NCBI GenBank assembly: GCA_019084245.1
Contig: JAHRFE010000024.1
Coordinates: 1 to 64,000 of the forward strand
DNA length: 64,000 bases
Source of the DNA: Hoeflea sp.
GTDB taxonomy: Bacteria > Pseudomonadota > Alphaproteobacteria > Rhizobiales > Rhizobiaceae
Direction: 5' to 3'
Each line of letters begins with the position of its first letter. Within the stretch, counting starts at the first letter, position 1. The notes below the pieces were generated by a model, which saw only the letters and a program-made list of their open reading frames with translations, ran no database searches and was not told the origin of the DNA. Below, piece after piece: positions 30,137-38,478 of the stretch. Both the position numbers and the translations under genes were made by a program.

Positions 30137-31108
30137 CTATTCCGGCTGGCAGATCTGTTTGGCCCGGATGGCCTGCGCGGTGCGCACCACCAGCGTTGCC
30201 ACCGCAAAGGCGAGCACCGCTGTGAGCGTAAAGCCGATGATCCTGTGGGCTTGCGATCCGGTCTCGTGCGCGAAGACGAAGGAGGCGACCGACAGCGCCG
30301 CCACCGGGAAGGTGAGCGCCCACCAGGACAGGGCGAAGGGCAGCCGGAAGAAGCGCGGCGCCTGGGTCAGCACTATCAGGGCGAAGACATAGGCAATGTT
30401 GATCAGGATGCGGGCAAAGGCATCGACGCCGCCGGTCAGCTGGATCCAGGCGACAAAGGCCACCGCCGGCGGCGCGATGAGGATCACCAGCGTCGGCATC
30501 AGCCGCGAGGGCAGCGGTTCGTGGAAGATCAGCCGGTTCATCACCAGGGTCAGAAGCACGATCCAGAACAGCAGTCCGGCCGAGAAGAACAGCCAGGAGA
30601 GCTCGACCGCGCCGAACTGGACGCCCGCCAGCGGCACCACCACATTGCCCACCGCCGGGATGAACCAGGCCGGCGAGAGATGGATCGGCTGGAAGGCGCG
30701 GTGGCCGATCCAGTTGGCGACAACGCTGAGCGCCAGGATGGCCTGGGCGGCGACGCCGACGCTCCAGATCCCATAGGCGAGATCCGGCATCCGCTGCGCG
30801 AGCGCCGTGCCGAGCAGCAGGAGCGAGATCGAGATGGTCGGGAAGAAGGCGATGCGGACCGGGTGATTCCACTCGGCCTTGACCGCCGCGGGATGGCGGA
30901 CAAGCTTGAGGCCGTAGAAGAAGACGAGCACGGCGAAGACGGCGACCGCGGCACCCAGAATGAACTGCGAGGCGGCGCCCGAGGCGCCCGCCGCCTTCTC
31001 CGCCGCCGTCATCGACAGCACGAGGCCGAGCAAGCCCATCATCACGGCAAAGAAGGTGACGGGGAAATTCTCAAGCCGGTCTGGCTCGGTGGCGGACATG
31101 GCAACCAT
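30137..31108 (-). CDS. SLAC1/TehA-family transporter or anion channel
   Basis: About 323 aa starting at the ATG at 31108, chosen because AAGGA precedes it and because a promoter set by the FNR box would start transcription near 31136; an ATG at 31138 would add ten residues. Ten hydrophobic helices with ENFPVTFFAVMMGLLGL at the start, SPAWFIPAVGNVVVPLAG in the middle and FALSWWALTFPVAALSVAS late are SLAC1/TehA features. The family includes tellurite-resistance TehA and C4-dicarboxylate or malate permeases. A perfect FNR/FixK box lies upstream, so expression probably rises at low oxygen. Confidence 0.87.
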   Translation of the reverse strand: MVAMSATEPDRLENFPVTFFAVMMGLLGLVLSMTAAEKAAGASGAASQFILGAAVAVFAVLVFFYGLKLVRHPAAVKAEWNHPVRIAFFPTISISLLLLGTALAQRMPDLAYGIWSVGVAAQAILALSVVANWIGHRAFQPIHLSPAWFIPAVGNVVVPLAGVQFGAVELSWLFFSAGLLFWIVLLTLVMNRLIFHEPLPSRLMPTLVILIAPPAVAFVAWIQLTGGVDAFARILINIAYVFALIVLTQAPRFFRLPFALSWWALTFPVAALSVASFVFAHETGSQAHRIIGFTLTAVLAFAVATLVVRTAQAIRAKQICQPE

Positions 31109-31170
31109 GGTGAAAAGCATCCTTGAATTCAGCTGCATGAATGACGTGGCAGATGAAACATAAACGATCT

Positions 31171-31184
31171 TTGATATAAATCAA
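31171..31184. promoter_or_regulatory. FNR/FixK-type binding site
   Basis: TTGAT-ATAA-ATCAA is a perfect match to the Crp/FNR anaerobox consensus TTGATNNNNATCAA. It is centred about 41 bases before a likely transcription start of the SLAC1 gene, the usual activating position. Confidence 0.8.
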
Positions 31185-31341
31185 ACCAGAGGTGGGGATT
31201 TCCGCAATGAGCTGTTCCGAAACCGGGAGTCCGGTTTCGGGCAATGCAGGCGAAGAGCCGTGGCCGGCGACGGGATGTCATTATTCGTGTTGCGGATCAG
31301 TGCCTGCCGGGCTATTGCGGCGGCTCACGCCGGGTGCTCAA

Positions 31342-31380
31342 CTTGACATTCCAGCCTAACTGCTGAACGATCATTCAATA
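31342..31380 (+). promoter_or_regulatory. Promoter and operator of the ABC importer operon
   Basis: CTTGACA at 31342-31348 is a good rhizobial -35. The 18-nt shared operator CTGAACGATCATTCAATA at 31363-31380 overlaps the region where the -10 should lie, fitting repression by a TetR-type protein. The start codon is 110 bases downstream. Confidence 0.6.
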
Positions 31381-31490
31381 TCCATCTGCCTGAAAAATGG
31401 TGAAAATTGCATAGTCTCAAGGCCTTGCAGCGCCGGTGATCGTTTGACGCGGTTGGTCCTGATAAAGTGCAGAGTATTCAAGGAGCGCCT

Positions 31491-32618
31491 TTGAACACCT
31501 CGACACCATCCTCCACGCAAGAGCCCTCGTCAACGCAAGCTCCCTGCGCGGTCTCGGCCCGCTCGCTGAGCAAGGTGTTTGGCTCAGGCTCCAACGCCTT
31601 CAAGGCACTGGACAATGTGTCGGTGGACATTCGGGAGAATGAGTTCTTCACCCTGCTCGGACCGTCAGGCTGCGGCAAGACCACCCTGTTGCGGCTGATC
31701 GCGGGCTTTGAGCAGCCCACTTCAGGCGAGGTCCTGCTTGACGGCGAAGATCTGTCCGCCAAGCCGCCCTATCAGCGCCCGGTCAACACGGTGTTCCAGA
31801 ACTACGCGCTGTTTCCGCACATGACGGTGGCCGAGAACATCTCGTTCGGGCTCGAGATGCTCGGCCGTCCGAAAGACCAGATCAAGTCGGTGACGGCGAA
31901 CATGCTGCGGCTGGTTCAGCTTGAAGCCATGGCCGACCGGCGGATCACCCAGATTTCCGGTGGTCAGCAGCAGCGCGTGGCGCTGGCGCGCGCGCTTGCG
32001 CCGCAGCCCAAGGTTCTGTTGCTCGACGAGCCGCTGTCGGCGCTCGATCTGCAATTGCGCAAGGAAATGCAGCTGGAACTCAAGCGGCTGCAGACCGACA
32101 CCGGCATCACCTTCGTGTTCGTGACCCATGACCAGGACGAGGCGCTGACCATGTCCGACCGGATCGCGGTGATGAATGGCGGAAAGATCCTGCAGATTGG
32201 AACGCCGCGCGAGATCTACGACAAGCCGCAGCACCGCTTCGTCGCGGGCTTCATCGGAGAGATCAATCTGGTGCCGGTCGAGGCAATGGGGGCCCATGAC
32301 TACGCCATCGCCGGCGTAGGAAGCCTGCGCTCCGATGAGGCGTCGGTGGTGCCGAAGGGCGATCATGCGGTGCTGGCGATCCGGCCGGAACGCATCGCCC
32401 TTTCGGCGCCGGGGCCAGGCAAGCTGCCCGGGGTCGTCACCAATGTGGTGTATCACGGCACCGACACGATCTTTCACATCAGGCTGGCCGACGGGCTGGA
32501 ACTCAGGGCCCGTTCCCAGAACAACACCGCCCGGATCCAGTCCTTCGCCAAGGGCGACCAGATCGGCTGGACTGTCGATGCCGCCTCGGTCTCCGTCCTG
32601 GCCGACGACCCGTCATGA
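31491..32618 (+). CDS. Polyamine-type ABC importer, ATP-binding protein
   Basis: 375 aa using TTG at 31491, six bases after a full AAGGAG; a GTG at 31467 lacks this. PotA/PotG-like order: Walker [11 protein letters not shown]-loop [13 protein letters not shown], signature [15 protein letters not shown], Walker [14 protein letters not shown]-loop [14 protein letters not shown], then a C-terminal TOBE domain (about 270-370). Drives import through the two permeases that follow. It overlaps the first permease by four bases. Polyamine-type importers also carry betaines, opines and other amines. Confidence 0.93.
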   Translation: MNTSTPSSTQEPSSTQAPCAVSARSLSKVFGSGSNAFKALDNVSVDIRENEFFTLLGPSGCGKTTLLRLIAGFEQPTSGEVLLDGEDLSAKPPYQRPVNTVFQNYALFPHMTVAENISFGLEMLGRPKDQIKSVTANMLRLVQLEAMADRRITQISGGQQQRVALARALAPQPKVLLLDEPLSALDLQLRKEMQLELKRLQTDTGITFVFVTHDQDEALTMSDRIAVMNGGKILQIGTPREIYDKPQHRFVAGFIGEINLVPVEAMGAHDYAIAGVGSLRSDEASVVPKGDHAVLAIRPERIALSAPGPGKLPGVVTNVVYHGTDTIFHIRLADGLELRARSQNNTARIQSFAKGDQIGWTVDAASVSVLADDPS

Positions 32619-33511
32619 CAAGGGCCGGTAAGAACATCCTGTTTCGCGCGCTGCTGATCGGGCCTGCGCTGCTGGCGATCACGGTCTTCATGATCATTCC
32701 GCTGGGCCTGATGGCCTATATCTCGTTCCGGGGCAGGGACTATTCGGGCGGGGTGCTATGGGATCAGTTCACCGCGGAGGCCTATGTACGGCTGTTCTTC
32801 GAAAGTGAGCTCGACGGCACGCTGGCGCTGAACTTCAACTATATGTACATCATCCTGCGCTCGGTGTGGCTGAGTTTTCTCACCATGGTGATTTCGCTCG
32901 CCGTCGGCCTGCCGGTGGCGATGTTCATGGCGACACGGGACGCCAAGTGGAAAGCGGTGCTGGTGTTCATGGTGACGCTGCCGTTCTGGACCAATCTCCT
33001 GGTCCGGAACTACGCCTGGATCCTGCTCCTGCGCGATCACGGCATCATCAATTCGGCGCTGCTGTGGCTCGGGATCATCTCCGAGCCGCTGCCGCTGTTG
33101 CACAATTCCTTCGCCGTCGCCGTCGGGCTCACTTATTCCTTCCTGCCGTTCATGGTGCTGCCGATCTATGCAAGCCTCGAGAAGATCGATCTGAGGCTGG
33201 TCGAGGCCTCGTTCGATCTCTATGCCAACCGCTGGCAGACCATCAAGCGGGTCATCCTGCCGCTGGCCTTTCCGGGCATTGTCGCCGGCTGCGTGCTGGT
33301 CTTCGTGCCCGCGCTTGGCGCCTATATCACGCCGGAACTGCTCGGCGGCGGCAAGACGCTGATGATCGGCAACCTGATCGGGTTCCAGTTTGGCGCCGCG
33401 CGCAACTGGCCGTTCGGCGCGGCTTTGGGGATGTTCCTGCTGGCGCTGGTGCTGACCTCGCTGTGGCTTTACGCCCGGCGCTACCGTGGTGACCTGGAGC
33501 GATTGCAATGA
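32615..33511 (+). CDS. Polyamine-type ABC importer, permease 1
   Basis: 298 aa, PotB/PotH-like with six membrane helices. The EAA loop that docks the ATPase is visible as [20 protein letters not shown] followed by [16 protein letters not shown]. The N-terminal helix [20 protein letters not shown] and the extended first loop are typical of this permease class. It overlaps its neighbours by four bases on each side. Confidence 0.93.
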   Translation: MTRAGKNILFRALLIGPALLAITVFMIIPLGLMAYISFRGRDYSGGVLWDQFTAEAYVRLFFESELDGTLALNFNYMYIILRSVWLSFLTMVISLAVGLPVAMFMATRDAKWKAVLVFMVTLPFWTNLLVRNYAWILLLRDHGIINSALLWLGIISEPLPLLHNSFAVAVGLTYSFLPFMVLPIYASLEKIDLRLVEASFDLYANRWQTIKRVILPLAFPGIVAGCVLVFVPALGAYITPELLGGGKTLMIGNLIGFQFGAARNWPFGAALGMFLLALVLTSLWLYARRYRGDLERLQ

Positions 33512-34341
33512 AGATCAATCCGTTCCGCAACCGCGCCTTTCCCGGCGACGCCCGGCACTGGCCGGGGCTGTTCACCGCAACGGCGGCGTTCTTCGCCTAT
33601 GTCTATCTGCCGATCCTGATCCTGATCGCGCTGTCCTTCAACGAGAACCGGACGGTGACGATCTGGACCGGATTCTCGCTCGACTGGTACCGGATGGCAT
33701 TTTCCAACCGCGACATTGTCAGCGCCGCGACCAATTCGCTGATCATCGCCTCGGTCGCCTCGGTGAGTGCGACGACGCTGGCGACGCTGGCCGCGCTGAG
33801 GATGGCGAGCAACGACCGGTTTCTGGGCAAGACCGGGATCAATGCGGTGTTCGCGCTGCCGATCACGGTGCCCGAGATCGTGCCGGCGGTGGCGACCCTG
33901 ATGTTCTTTGCGAGCCTCGGCTTCACCTTCGGGCTCGGCACGGTGATCATCGGCCATATCGTGTTCTGCATTCCGTTTGCCTATCTGCCGATCCGGGCGC
34001 GGCTTGAAGGCATGGACCCGAAGATCGGCGAGGCGGCGGCGGATCTCTACGCCAATCCGGTGCAGGCCTTCTGGCGGGTGACGTTGCCGCAGCTTGTTCC
34101 GGGGATTCTCTCGGGCCTGGTGCTGGCCTTCATCATCTCGCTCGATGATTTCGTCACCACATTCTTCCTCGGCGGTGCGGGTTCGACCACATTGCCGATC
34201 TATATCTTCGGTCTGGTGAGAACCGGCGTCACCCCGGAGGTCAACGCGATCTCCTCGCTGATGCTGCTCTTGTCGCTCTCTTTAGTCTCCCTGTCGCTGT
34301 TTCTGGGACGGGATCAAAATCGGAAAACCGGGCCCGATTGA
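33508..34341 (+). CDS. Polyamine-type ABC importer, permease 2
   Basis: 277 aa, PotC/PotI-like, six membrane helices. The EAA loop reads GEAAADLYANPVQAFWRVT then LPQLVPGILSGLVLAF; ISLDDFVTTFFLGGAGSTTL is a strong PotC-type signature. Together with permease 1 it forms the heterodimeric channel. The substrate-binding protein gene starts 33 bases downstream. Confidence 0.93.
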   Translation: MKINPFRNRAFPGDARHWPGLFTATAAFFAYVYLPILILIALSFNENRTVTIWTGFSLDWYRMAFSNRDIVSAATNSLIIASVASVSATTLATLAALRMASNDRFLGKTGINAVFALPITVPEIVPAVATLMFFASLGFTFGLGTVIIGHIVFCIPFAYLPIRARLEGMDPKIGEAAADLYANPVQAFWRVTLPQLVPGILSGLVLAFIISLDDFVTTFFLGGAGSTTLPIYIFGLVRTGVTPEVNAISSLMLLLSLSLVSLSLFLGRDQNRKTGPD

Positions 34342-34374
34342 GACGTCAAAGCCCGCACACAATTGGAGAACATC

Positions 34375-35442
34375 ATGAACACCACCAACAGGGTAGGAAA
34401 GCATACAGCCAAACTGCTGATGGCTTCGGCCATGGCTCTGACCGCACTGAGCGGCAGCGCATGGGCCGCAGGCGAACTCAATCTTTACAACTGGTCGAAC
34501 TATTTCGCGCCGGAACTGCTTGAACGCTACGAGAAGGAAACCGGCACCAAGGTCAACATCGACAGCTTTGCCTCGGAAGAGGACCTTCTGGCCAAGCTGC
34601 AGGCCGGCGGCGGCGGCTATGACGTGATCTTTCCCGGCACCACCACGCTCGGCGTGATGGTGGAAAAGGGCATGCTGGCCAAGATCGACGTCAACAAGAT
34701 GGAGAACTTCAAGAATCTGCTGCCGGCCTTCACCACCATCGCCGGCGATGAGGATCGTACCTATTCCGCGCCCTACATGTGGGGCACGACCGGCTTCACC
34801 TACGATCCGGAAATGGTAGAGGGCGGCCCGCTCGAGGACAGCTGGAAGGAAATCTTCGAGCCCAGGGACGGCCTCAAAGGCAATATCGCCATGCTCAACG
34901 AGATGTCGGATGTCTGGAATGCTGCGGCCTATTACACCGGCGTCAGCAAGTGCACCGAGGACCCGGCCGAGGCCCAGAAGATCCTCGACGTGCTGATGGC
35001 GCAGAAGCCGCATGTGAAGCTCTATTCCAACGACGGCACCATCGACCGGATGATCGCCGGCGAAGTGGCGGTTCACATGCAGTGGAATGGCGCGGCGCAC
35101 CGGGTCAAGGAAAAGAAGCCCGATGCTGTCTACGTCTATCCCAGGGAAGGCACCACCTTCTGGACCGATGTCATCGCGGTGCCGAAGGACGCGCCGAACC
35201 TCGAGGAGGCGAAGAAATTCGTCAACTGGATGATGTCGCCGGAAGTCGCGGCGATCGCATCGAACTACACCGGCTATTCCAACGCGGTGTCGGGTTCGGG
35301 CGAGTTCCTGAAGGAGGATCTGAGGGCCGATCCGGCCGTCAACACGCCCGAGGAATACAATGACCGGCTGCGGGCGTTCGAGAACTGCTCGCCGGCGTCC
35401 AAGGACCTGCGCGAGAAGGTCTGGACCAAGCTCAAGTCGTAA
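34375..35442 (+). CDS. Polyamine-type ABC importer, periplasmic binding protein
   Basis: 355 aa, PotD/PotF family, from the ATG at 34375 with GGAGA five bases upstream. A signal peptide ends at LSGSAWAAG. The mature protein starts ELNLYNWSNYFAPELLERYE, the family hallmark, and has GGYDVIFPGTTTLGVMV and YMWGTTGFTYDPEMV in the binding cleft. Which amine it binds cannot be decided from sequence; the polyamine-binding acidic residues are only partly recognisable. A strong terminator follows. Confidence 0.93.
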   Translation: MNTTNRVGKHTAKLLMASAMALTALSGSAWAAGELNLYNWSNYFAPELLERYEKETGTKVNIDSFASEEDLLAKLQAGGGGYDVIFPGTTTLGVMVEKGMLAKIDVNKMENFKNLLPAFTTIAGDEDRTYSAPYMWGTTGFTYDPEMVEGGPLEDSWKEIFEPRDGLKGNIAMLNEMSDVWNAAAYYTGVSKCTEDPAEAQKILDVLMAQKPHVKLYSNDGTIDRMIAGEVAVHMQWNGAAHRVKEKKPDAVYVYPREGTTFWTDVIAVPKDAPNLEEAKKFVNWMMSPEVAAIASNYTGYSNAVSGSGEFLKEDLRADPAVNTPEEYNDRLRAFENCSPASKDLREKVWTKLKS

Positions 35443-35461
35443 TGTGAAGACGTTATAGACA

Positions 35462-35494
35462 GGGCCGGGGCGTTTGCGCGCTCCGGCCTTTTTT
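35462..35494 (+). terminator. Rho-independent terminator of the ABC importer operon
   Basis: Stem ggccgg / ccggcc with a GC-rich inner loop, followed by six T residues, 20 bases after the binding-protein stop. It lies between convergent operons. Confidence 0.85.
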
Positions 35495-35499
35495 GTTGC

Positions 35500-35727
35500 C
35501 TATTCGTCTGGCGACCGGCGCGACCGGGCGACGGCGTCGGGGTCCTCGGAATCGAGGTTGCAGCAGATGCGGTAGGCTTCGAGCAGGTCGGCGTCCAGCT
35601 TGCCGGATCGGTAGAAATACATCGCCGCGCCGTAGCGGGCCATGCCCGAGCCGGGCGCGCCCAGCGGCAGGCGGAGCAGGGCAAGCTGCTCCCGGTCTTC
35701 CGGTGTTTCGGCCTCGATAGGCTGCAT
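35500..35727 (-). CDS. 75-aa conserved-looking small protein, unknown
   Basis: The frame beginning MQPIEAETPEDREQLAL has GGAGAGG four bases before the ATG. It is short, acidic and probably cytoplasmic, with an amphipathic helix DADLLEAYRICCNLDSEDP near the C-terminus. I do not recognise a family. It is the last gene of the four-gene oxidoreductase operon, 32 bases after the GcvT-like gene, so a role as a small subunit or assembly partner is plausible but unproven. Confidence 0.65.
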   Translation of the reverse strand: MQPIEAETPEDREQLALLRLPLGAPGSGMARYGAAMYFYRSGKLDADLLEAYRICCNLDSEDPDAVARSRRSPDE

Positions 35728-35759
35728 AGTCCTCTCCCCTGGCCGGACGGCCCGGTCCC

Positions 35760-36965
35760 TCAGTAGTCGCCCGGCGGTGTGGCCGTGCGGCGCGGGTGCA
35801 CGAAGAAGGGCTTGTCGACCAGCTGGCAGCGCGCCATGCGCCGTTGCCAGCGGATTTCCTTCTGAAGATAGATCTCGACCCACAGATCGCCGGTGACCGA
35901 CTGGCCATAGGGCGCATCGAGCCAAGCGTAGGCGATGTTGCGCTTGCAGGTGGGCGACCACAATGCGGAGGTGACCATGCCGACTTGGCGGGTCTTCTTG
36001 TGATAGACCAGCGCGTTGTGGGCCGGCTTGTCGCGCTCGATCTCGATCGCCACCAATTTTCGGCGCGGGGTCTTTTTGGAAAGGTCCAGCAGCGCGCGGC
36101 GGCCATTGAAATGCGGCTTGTCGAGCGCCACCAGCCAGTCGAGGCCAAGCTCATAGGGCGTGCTGGCGCGGTCGGTCCGGAGTACGGTCTGGGCCGAGAG
36201 GAAATCGACCTTCGGCAGCAGGAAGCCCGCCTCGATGCGGGCCATCTCCAGCGCCTCGTAGCCGATGATGCGCAGGCCGCGGAGCTTGCCCGCCGCCATC
36301 AGCGCGTCCCAGACGGTGAGCGCGTCGGCAGGCTTGATCCACAGCTCGTAGCCGAGATCGCCGGTGAAGCCGGTGCGGGAGATGCTGACCGTGGCGCCGG
36401 CGATGATAAATTCGGCGATGCCGAAGGGTTTGAGCGTTTCGATGCCGGTGAGTCCCAGGTCCTTGAGCAGGGCGCAGGAGGTCGGGCCCTGCAGCGCCAG
36501 ACCCGCGACTTCGCGGGTGACGTCGCGGATTTGGACGTCGAAGCCCCAGGCGATGTCTTCGAGCCAGGAGAGCTGCGGCTCCTGGCAGCAGAGGCGGAAC
36601 TCGGTTTCGGAATAGCGGAACACGGTGCCGTCATCAACGACCTGGCCGTCCTCGTCGCACCAGATGCAATAGGCGACGCGGCCGAGCCCGAGCTTGCGGA
36701 TGTCGCGGGTGACCAGCCGGTTGACCACCCTTTCCGCGTCCGGGCCGGTGATGGCGTATTTGCACATCGGCGAGATGTCGAACAGGGTCGACTGGTTACG
36801 GATGGCGAAATACTCGAACTCGACCGTGTCGAGCACGGAGGGCGAGGCGTAGCCCATCCAGTTGACCCAGGATTGCTGGCGGTTGTGCGCGACAAGGCGC
36901 TCGTGAAACGGGCCGGGTTCGAGGCCCAGATGCACCTGTGCGACAGGGTTTGCTGTGGCTGCCAT
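35760..36965 (-). CDS. GcvT-like aminomethyltransferase/demethylase family protein
   Basis: 401 aa from the ATG at 36965, which starts one base after the preceding stop. GcvT fold: ISPMCKYAITGPDAERVVNR, a central ALQGPTSCALLKDLGL, and RTGFTGDLGYELWI, the tetrahydrofolate-binding motif region (SRTGFTGxxGYE). The C-terminal barrel ends with WSPTCKRNIAYAWLDA. The family includes glycine-cleavage T protein, dimethylglycine and sarcosine oxidases and DMSP demethylase, all moving one-carbon units to tetrahydrofolate. With two FAD oxidoreductases beside it, a demethylation role is likely. Confidence 0.88.
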   Translation of the reverse strand: MAATANPVAQVHLGLEPGPFHERLVAHNRQQSWVNWMGYASPSVLDTVEFEYFAIRNQSTLFDISPMCKYAITGPDAERVVNRLVTRDIRKLGLGRVAYCIWCDEDGQVVDDGTVFRYSETEFRLCCQEPQLSWLEDIAWGFDVQIRDVTREVAGLALQGPTSCALLKDLGLTGIETLKPFGIAEFIIAGATVSISRTGFTGDLGYELWIKPADALTVWDALMAAGKLRGLRIIGYEALEMARIEAGFLLPKVDFLSAQTVLRTDRASTPYELGLDWLVALDKPHFNGRRALLDLSKKTPRRKLVAIEIERDKPAHNALVYHKKTRQVGMVTSALWSPTCKRNIAYAWLDAPYGQSVTGDLWVEIYLQKEIRWQRRMARCQLVDKPFFVHPRRTATPPGDY

Positions 36966-36966
36966 C

Positions 36967-38478
36967 TCAGTGTCCCCCGTCGCGAAGGGCGGCGCGGGCC
37001 GCGTTGAAACCGGCGGCGCCGGAAATGTCGCCGCCGGGATGGGCGCCCGCGCCACAGAGATAAAGGCCCGCCACCGGCATCCGGTACTGCGCGGCGCCGT
37101 CGAACGGCCGCAGCATCAGCAGCTGGTCGACGCGCAATTCGCCGTGATGCCAGTGCCCGCCGTAAGCGCCGTAGCCCACTTCGATGTCGACGGGCGACAT
37201 CACGCGGGTTCCGTGGACCGTGGGAGCGATGCCGGGCAGGGCGTCGTCCAGTACCGTGAGGACGGAGGTCGAGAGCCTTGCCTTGGCGTCGTCGGTCCAG
37301 CCGCCGGTGAGATCATGCGGCGCGAACTGGGCGCTGACCGAGAGCCGCCTGGCTGCGCCGTCATAGGTGGCTTCGAGCACCGGACGGTTGGGCAGATTGC
37401 CATATTTGGCGGCGTTGAAGGCGGTTTCGATCGCCTGCATGGTGGGCGCCACCACGAGGCGCTGGCCGGAAGTGAGCGCGCCGCCGCCGCGCAGCTTTGG
37501 CGGTTCCACGATGTCGAAATCGAGGCGCGCGACCATGCCCTTCGAGGCCGAGGTGCGGCAGCGGCGGACGAACTCGCCGTCGAGATGGGCGACGCCCAGC
37601 AGCGTGAGCAGCGTCACCTTCGGCGAGGCGTTGGAGAGCACCAGCGGGGCCGCAATCTCTTCGCCGGATGCCAGCCGCACGCCGGCGGCCCGATCGCCAT
37701 CGACCAGGATCTTTTCCACCGGCGCACCGGTGCGGATCCCGCCGCCGGCGGCGGTGACGCAGTCGGCGAGCGCCTTGACCAGCGCGTCGGGACCGCCTTC
37801 GGGCATCACCCGCAGGCCATGGCCATGGGACGACTGCGAGGCCATGCGGTAGAGCAGGGTCAGCACGGTGCCGGGCGAACGCGGGCCCATGGCGCCGCCA
37901 AGGGTTGCGTCCATGGCGAGCGCGCCTGCCAGCGGGCCGTCGCCGATTTCGTCATTCAGCAGGTCCCAGACATTGGACAGCACGATGCGCAGCAGGTCGC
38001 GCATCTCCGTCTTGCCGAGCAAGCGCAGCTTGAGCGCCATGCGGGCCAGCGCCGTCGCTTCACCGAGGCTCGCCTTGCCGAGCCCGGGCGGGGTCTCGAG
38101 AATCATCGCGCCGAGCACTTTTGCCTGCCGCCCGAGCCGGGCATAAAGCGCGCCGTAGTCATGTTCCGTGATGGCGTCGGTGCCGGTCACATGTCCGCCG
38201 GTGATGCGGAGCGGCTGGCCGTCGGCGCCGAAGGTCAGGGTCTCGAGCGGCCTGGTGCCGTGCAGCAGTTTCTGGTCGAGTTGCAGCGCCTTGATGATTT
38301 CCGGGCGCAGCGCGTAGGGCAGGGGCGCCACGCGAAACTCCGCGTCGCCGAGCATGCCGCCGAGATGATCGCGGGCTTCGAGCACCAGCACCTTCCTGCC
38401 CTTGCGGGCAAGCGTTGCGGCGGCGACCAGGCCGTTGTGGCCGGCGCCGATGATGATGGCGTCGTAGCGCGGGCTCAT
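36967..38478 (-). CDS. CrtI-like FAD/NAD(P)-dependent oxidoreductase, second copy
   Basis: 503 aa from the ATG at 38478, which overlaps the preceding gene's stop by four bases. N-terminal FAD motif AIIIGAGHNGLVAAATLARK, the GG-doublet region LGGMLGDAEFRVAPL, and a C-terminal LYLCGAGAHPGGDISGAAGF that closes the FAD site. This places it in the phytoene desaturase/PYROXD2-like superfamily. No other carotenoid gene is nearby and the partners are a GcvT-like protein and an amine importer, so carotenoid synthesis is unlikely. Confidence 0.87.
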   Translation of the reverse strand: MSPRYDAIIIGAGHNGLVAAATLARKGRKVLVLEARDHLGGMLGDAEFRVAPLPYALRPEIIKALQLDQKLLHGTRPLETLTFGADGQPLRITGGHVTGTDAITEHDYGALYARLGRQAKVLGAMILETPPGLGKASLGEATALARMALKLRLLGKTEMRDLLRIVLSNVWDLLNDEIGDGPLAGALAMDATLGGAMGPRSPGTVLTLLYRMASQSSHGHGLRVMPEGGPDALVKALADCVTAAGGGIRTGAPVEKILVDGDRAAGVRLASGEEIAAPLVLSNASPKVTLLTLLGVAHLDGEFVRRCRTSASKGMVARLDFDIVEPPKLRGGGALTSGQRLVVAPTMQAIETAFNAAKYGNLPNRPVLEATYDGAARRLSVSAQFAPHDLTGGWTDDAKARLSTSVLTVLDDALPGIAPTVHGTRVMSPVDIEVGYGAYGGHWHHGELRVDQLLMLRPFDGAAQYRMPVAGLYLCGAGAHPGGDISGAAGFNAARAALRDGGH

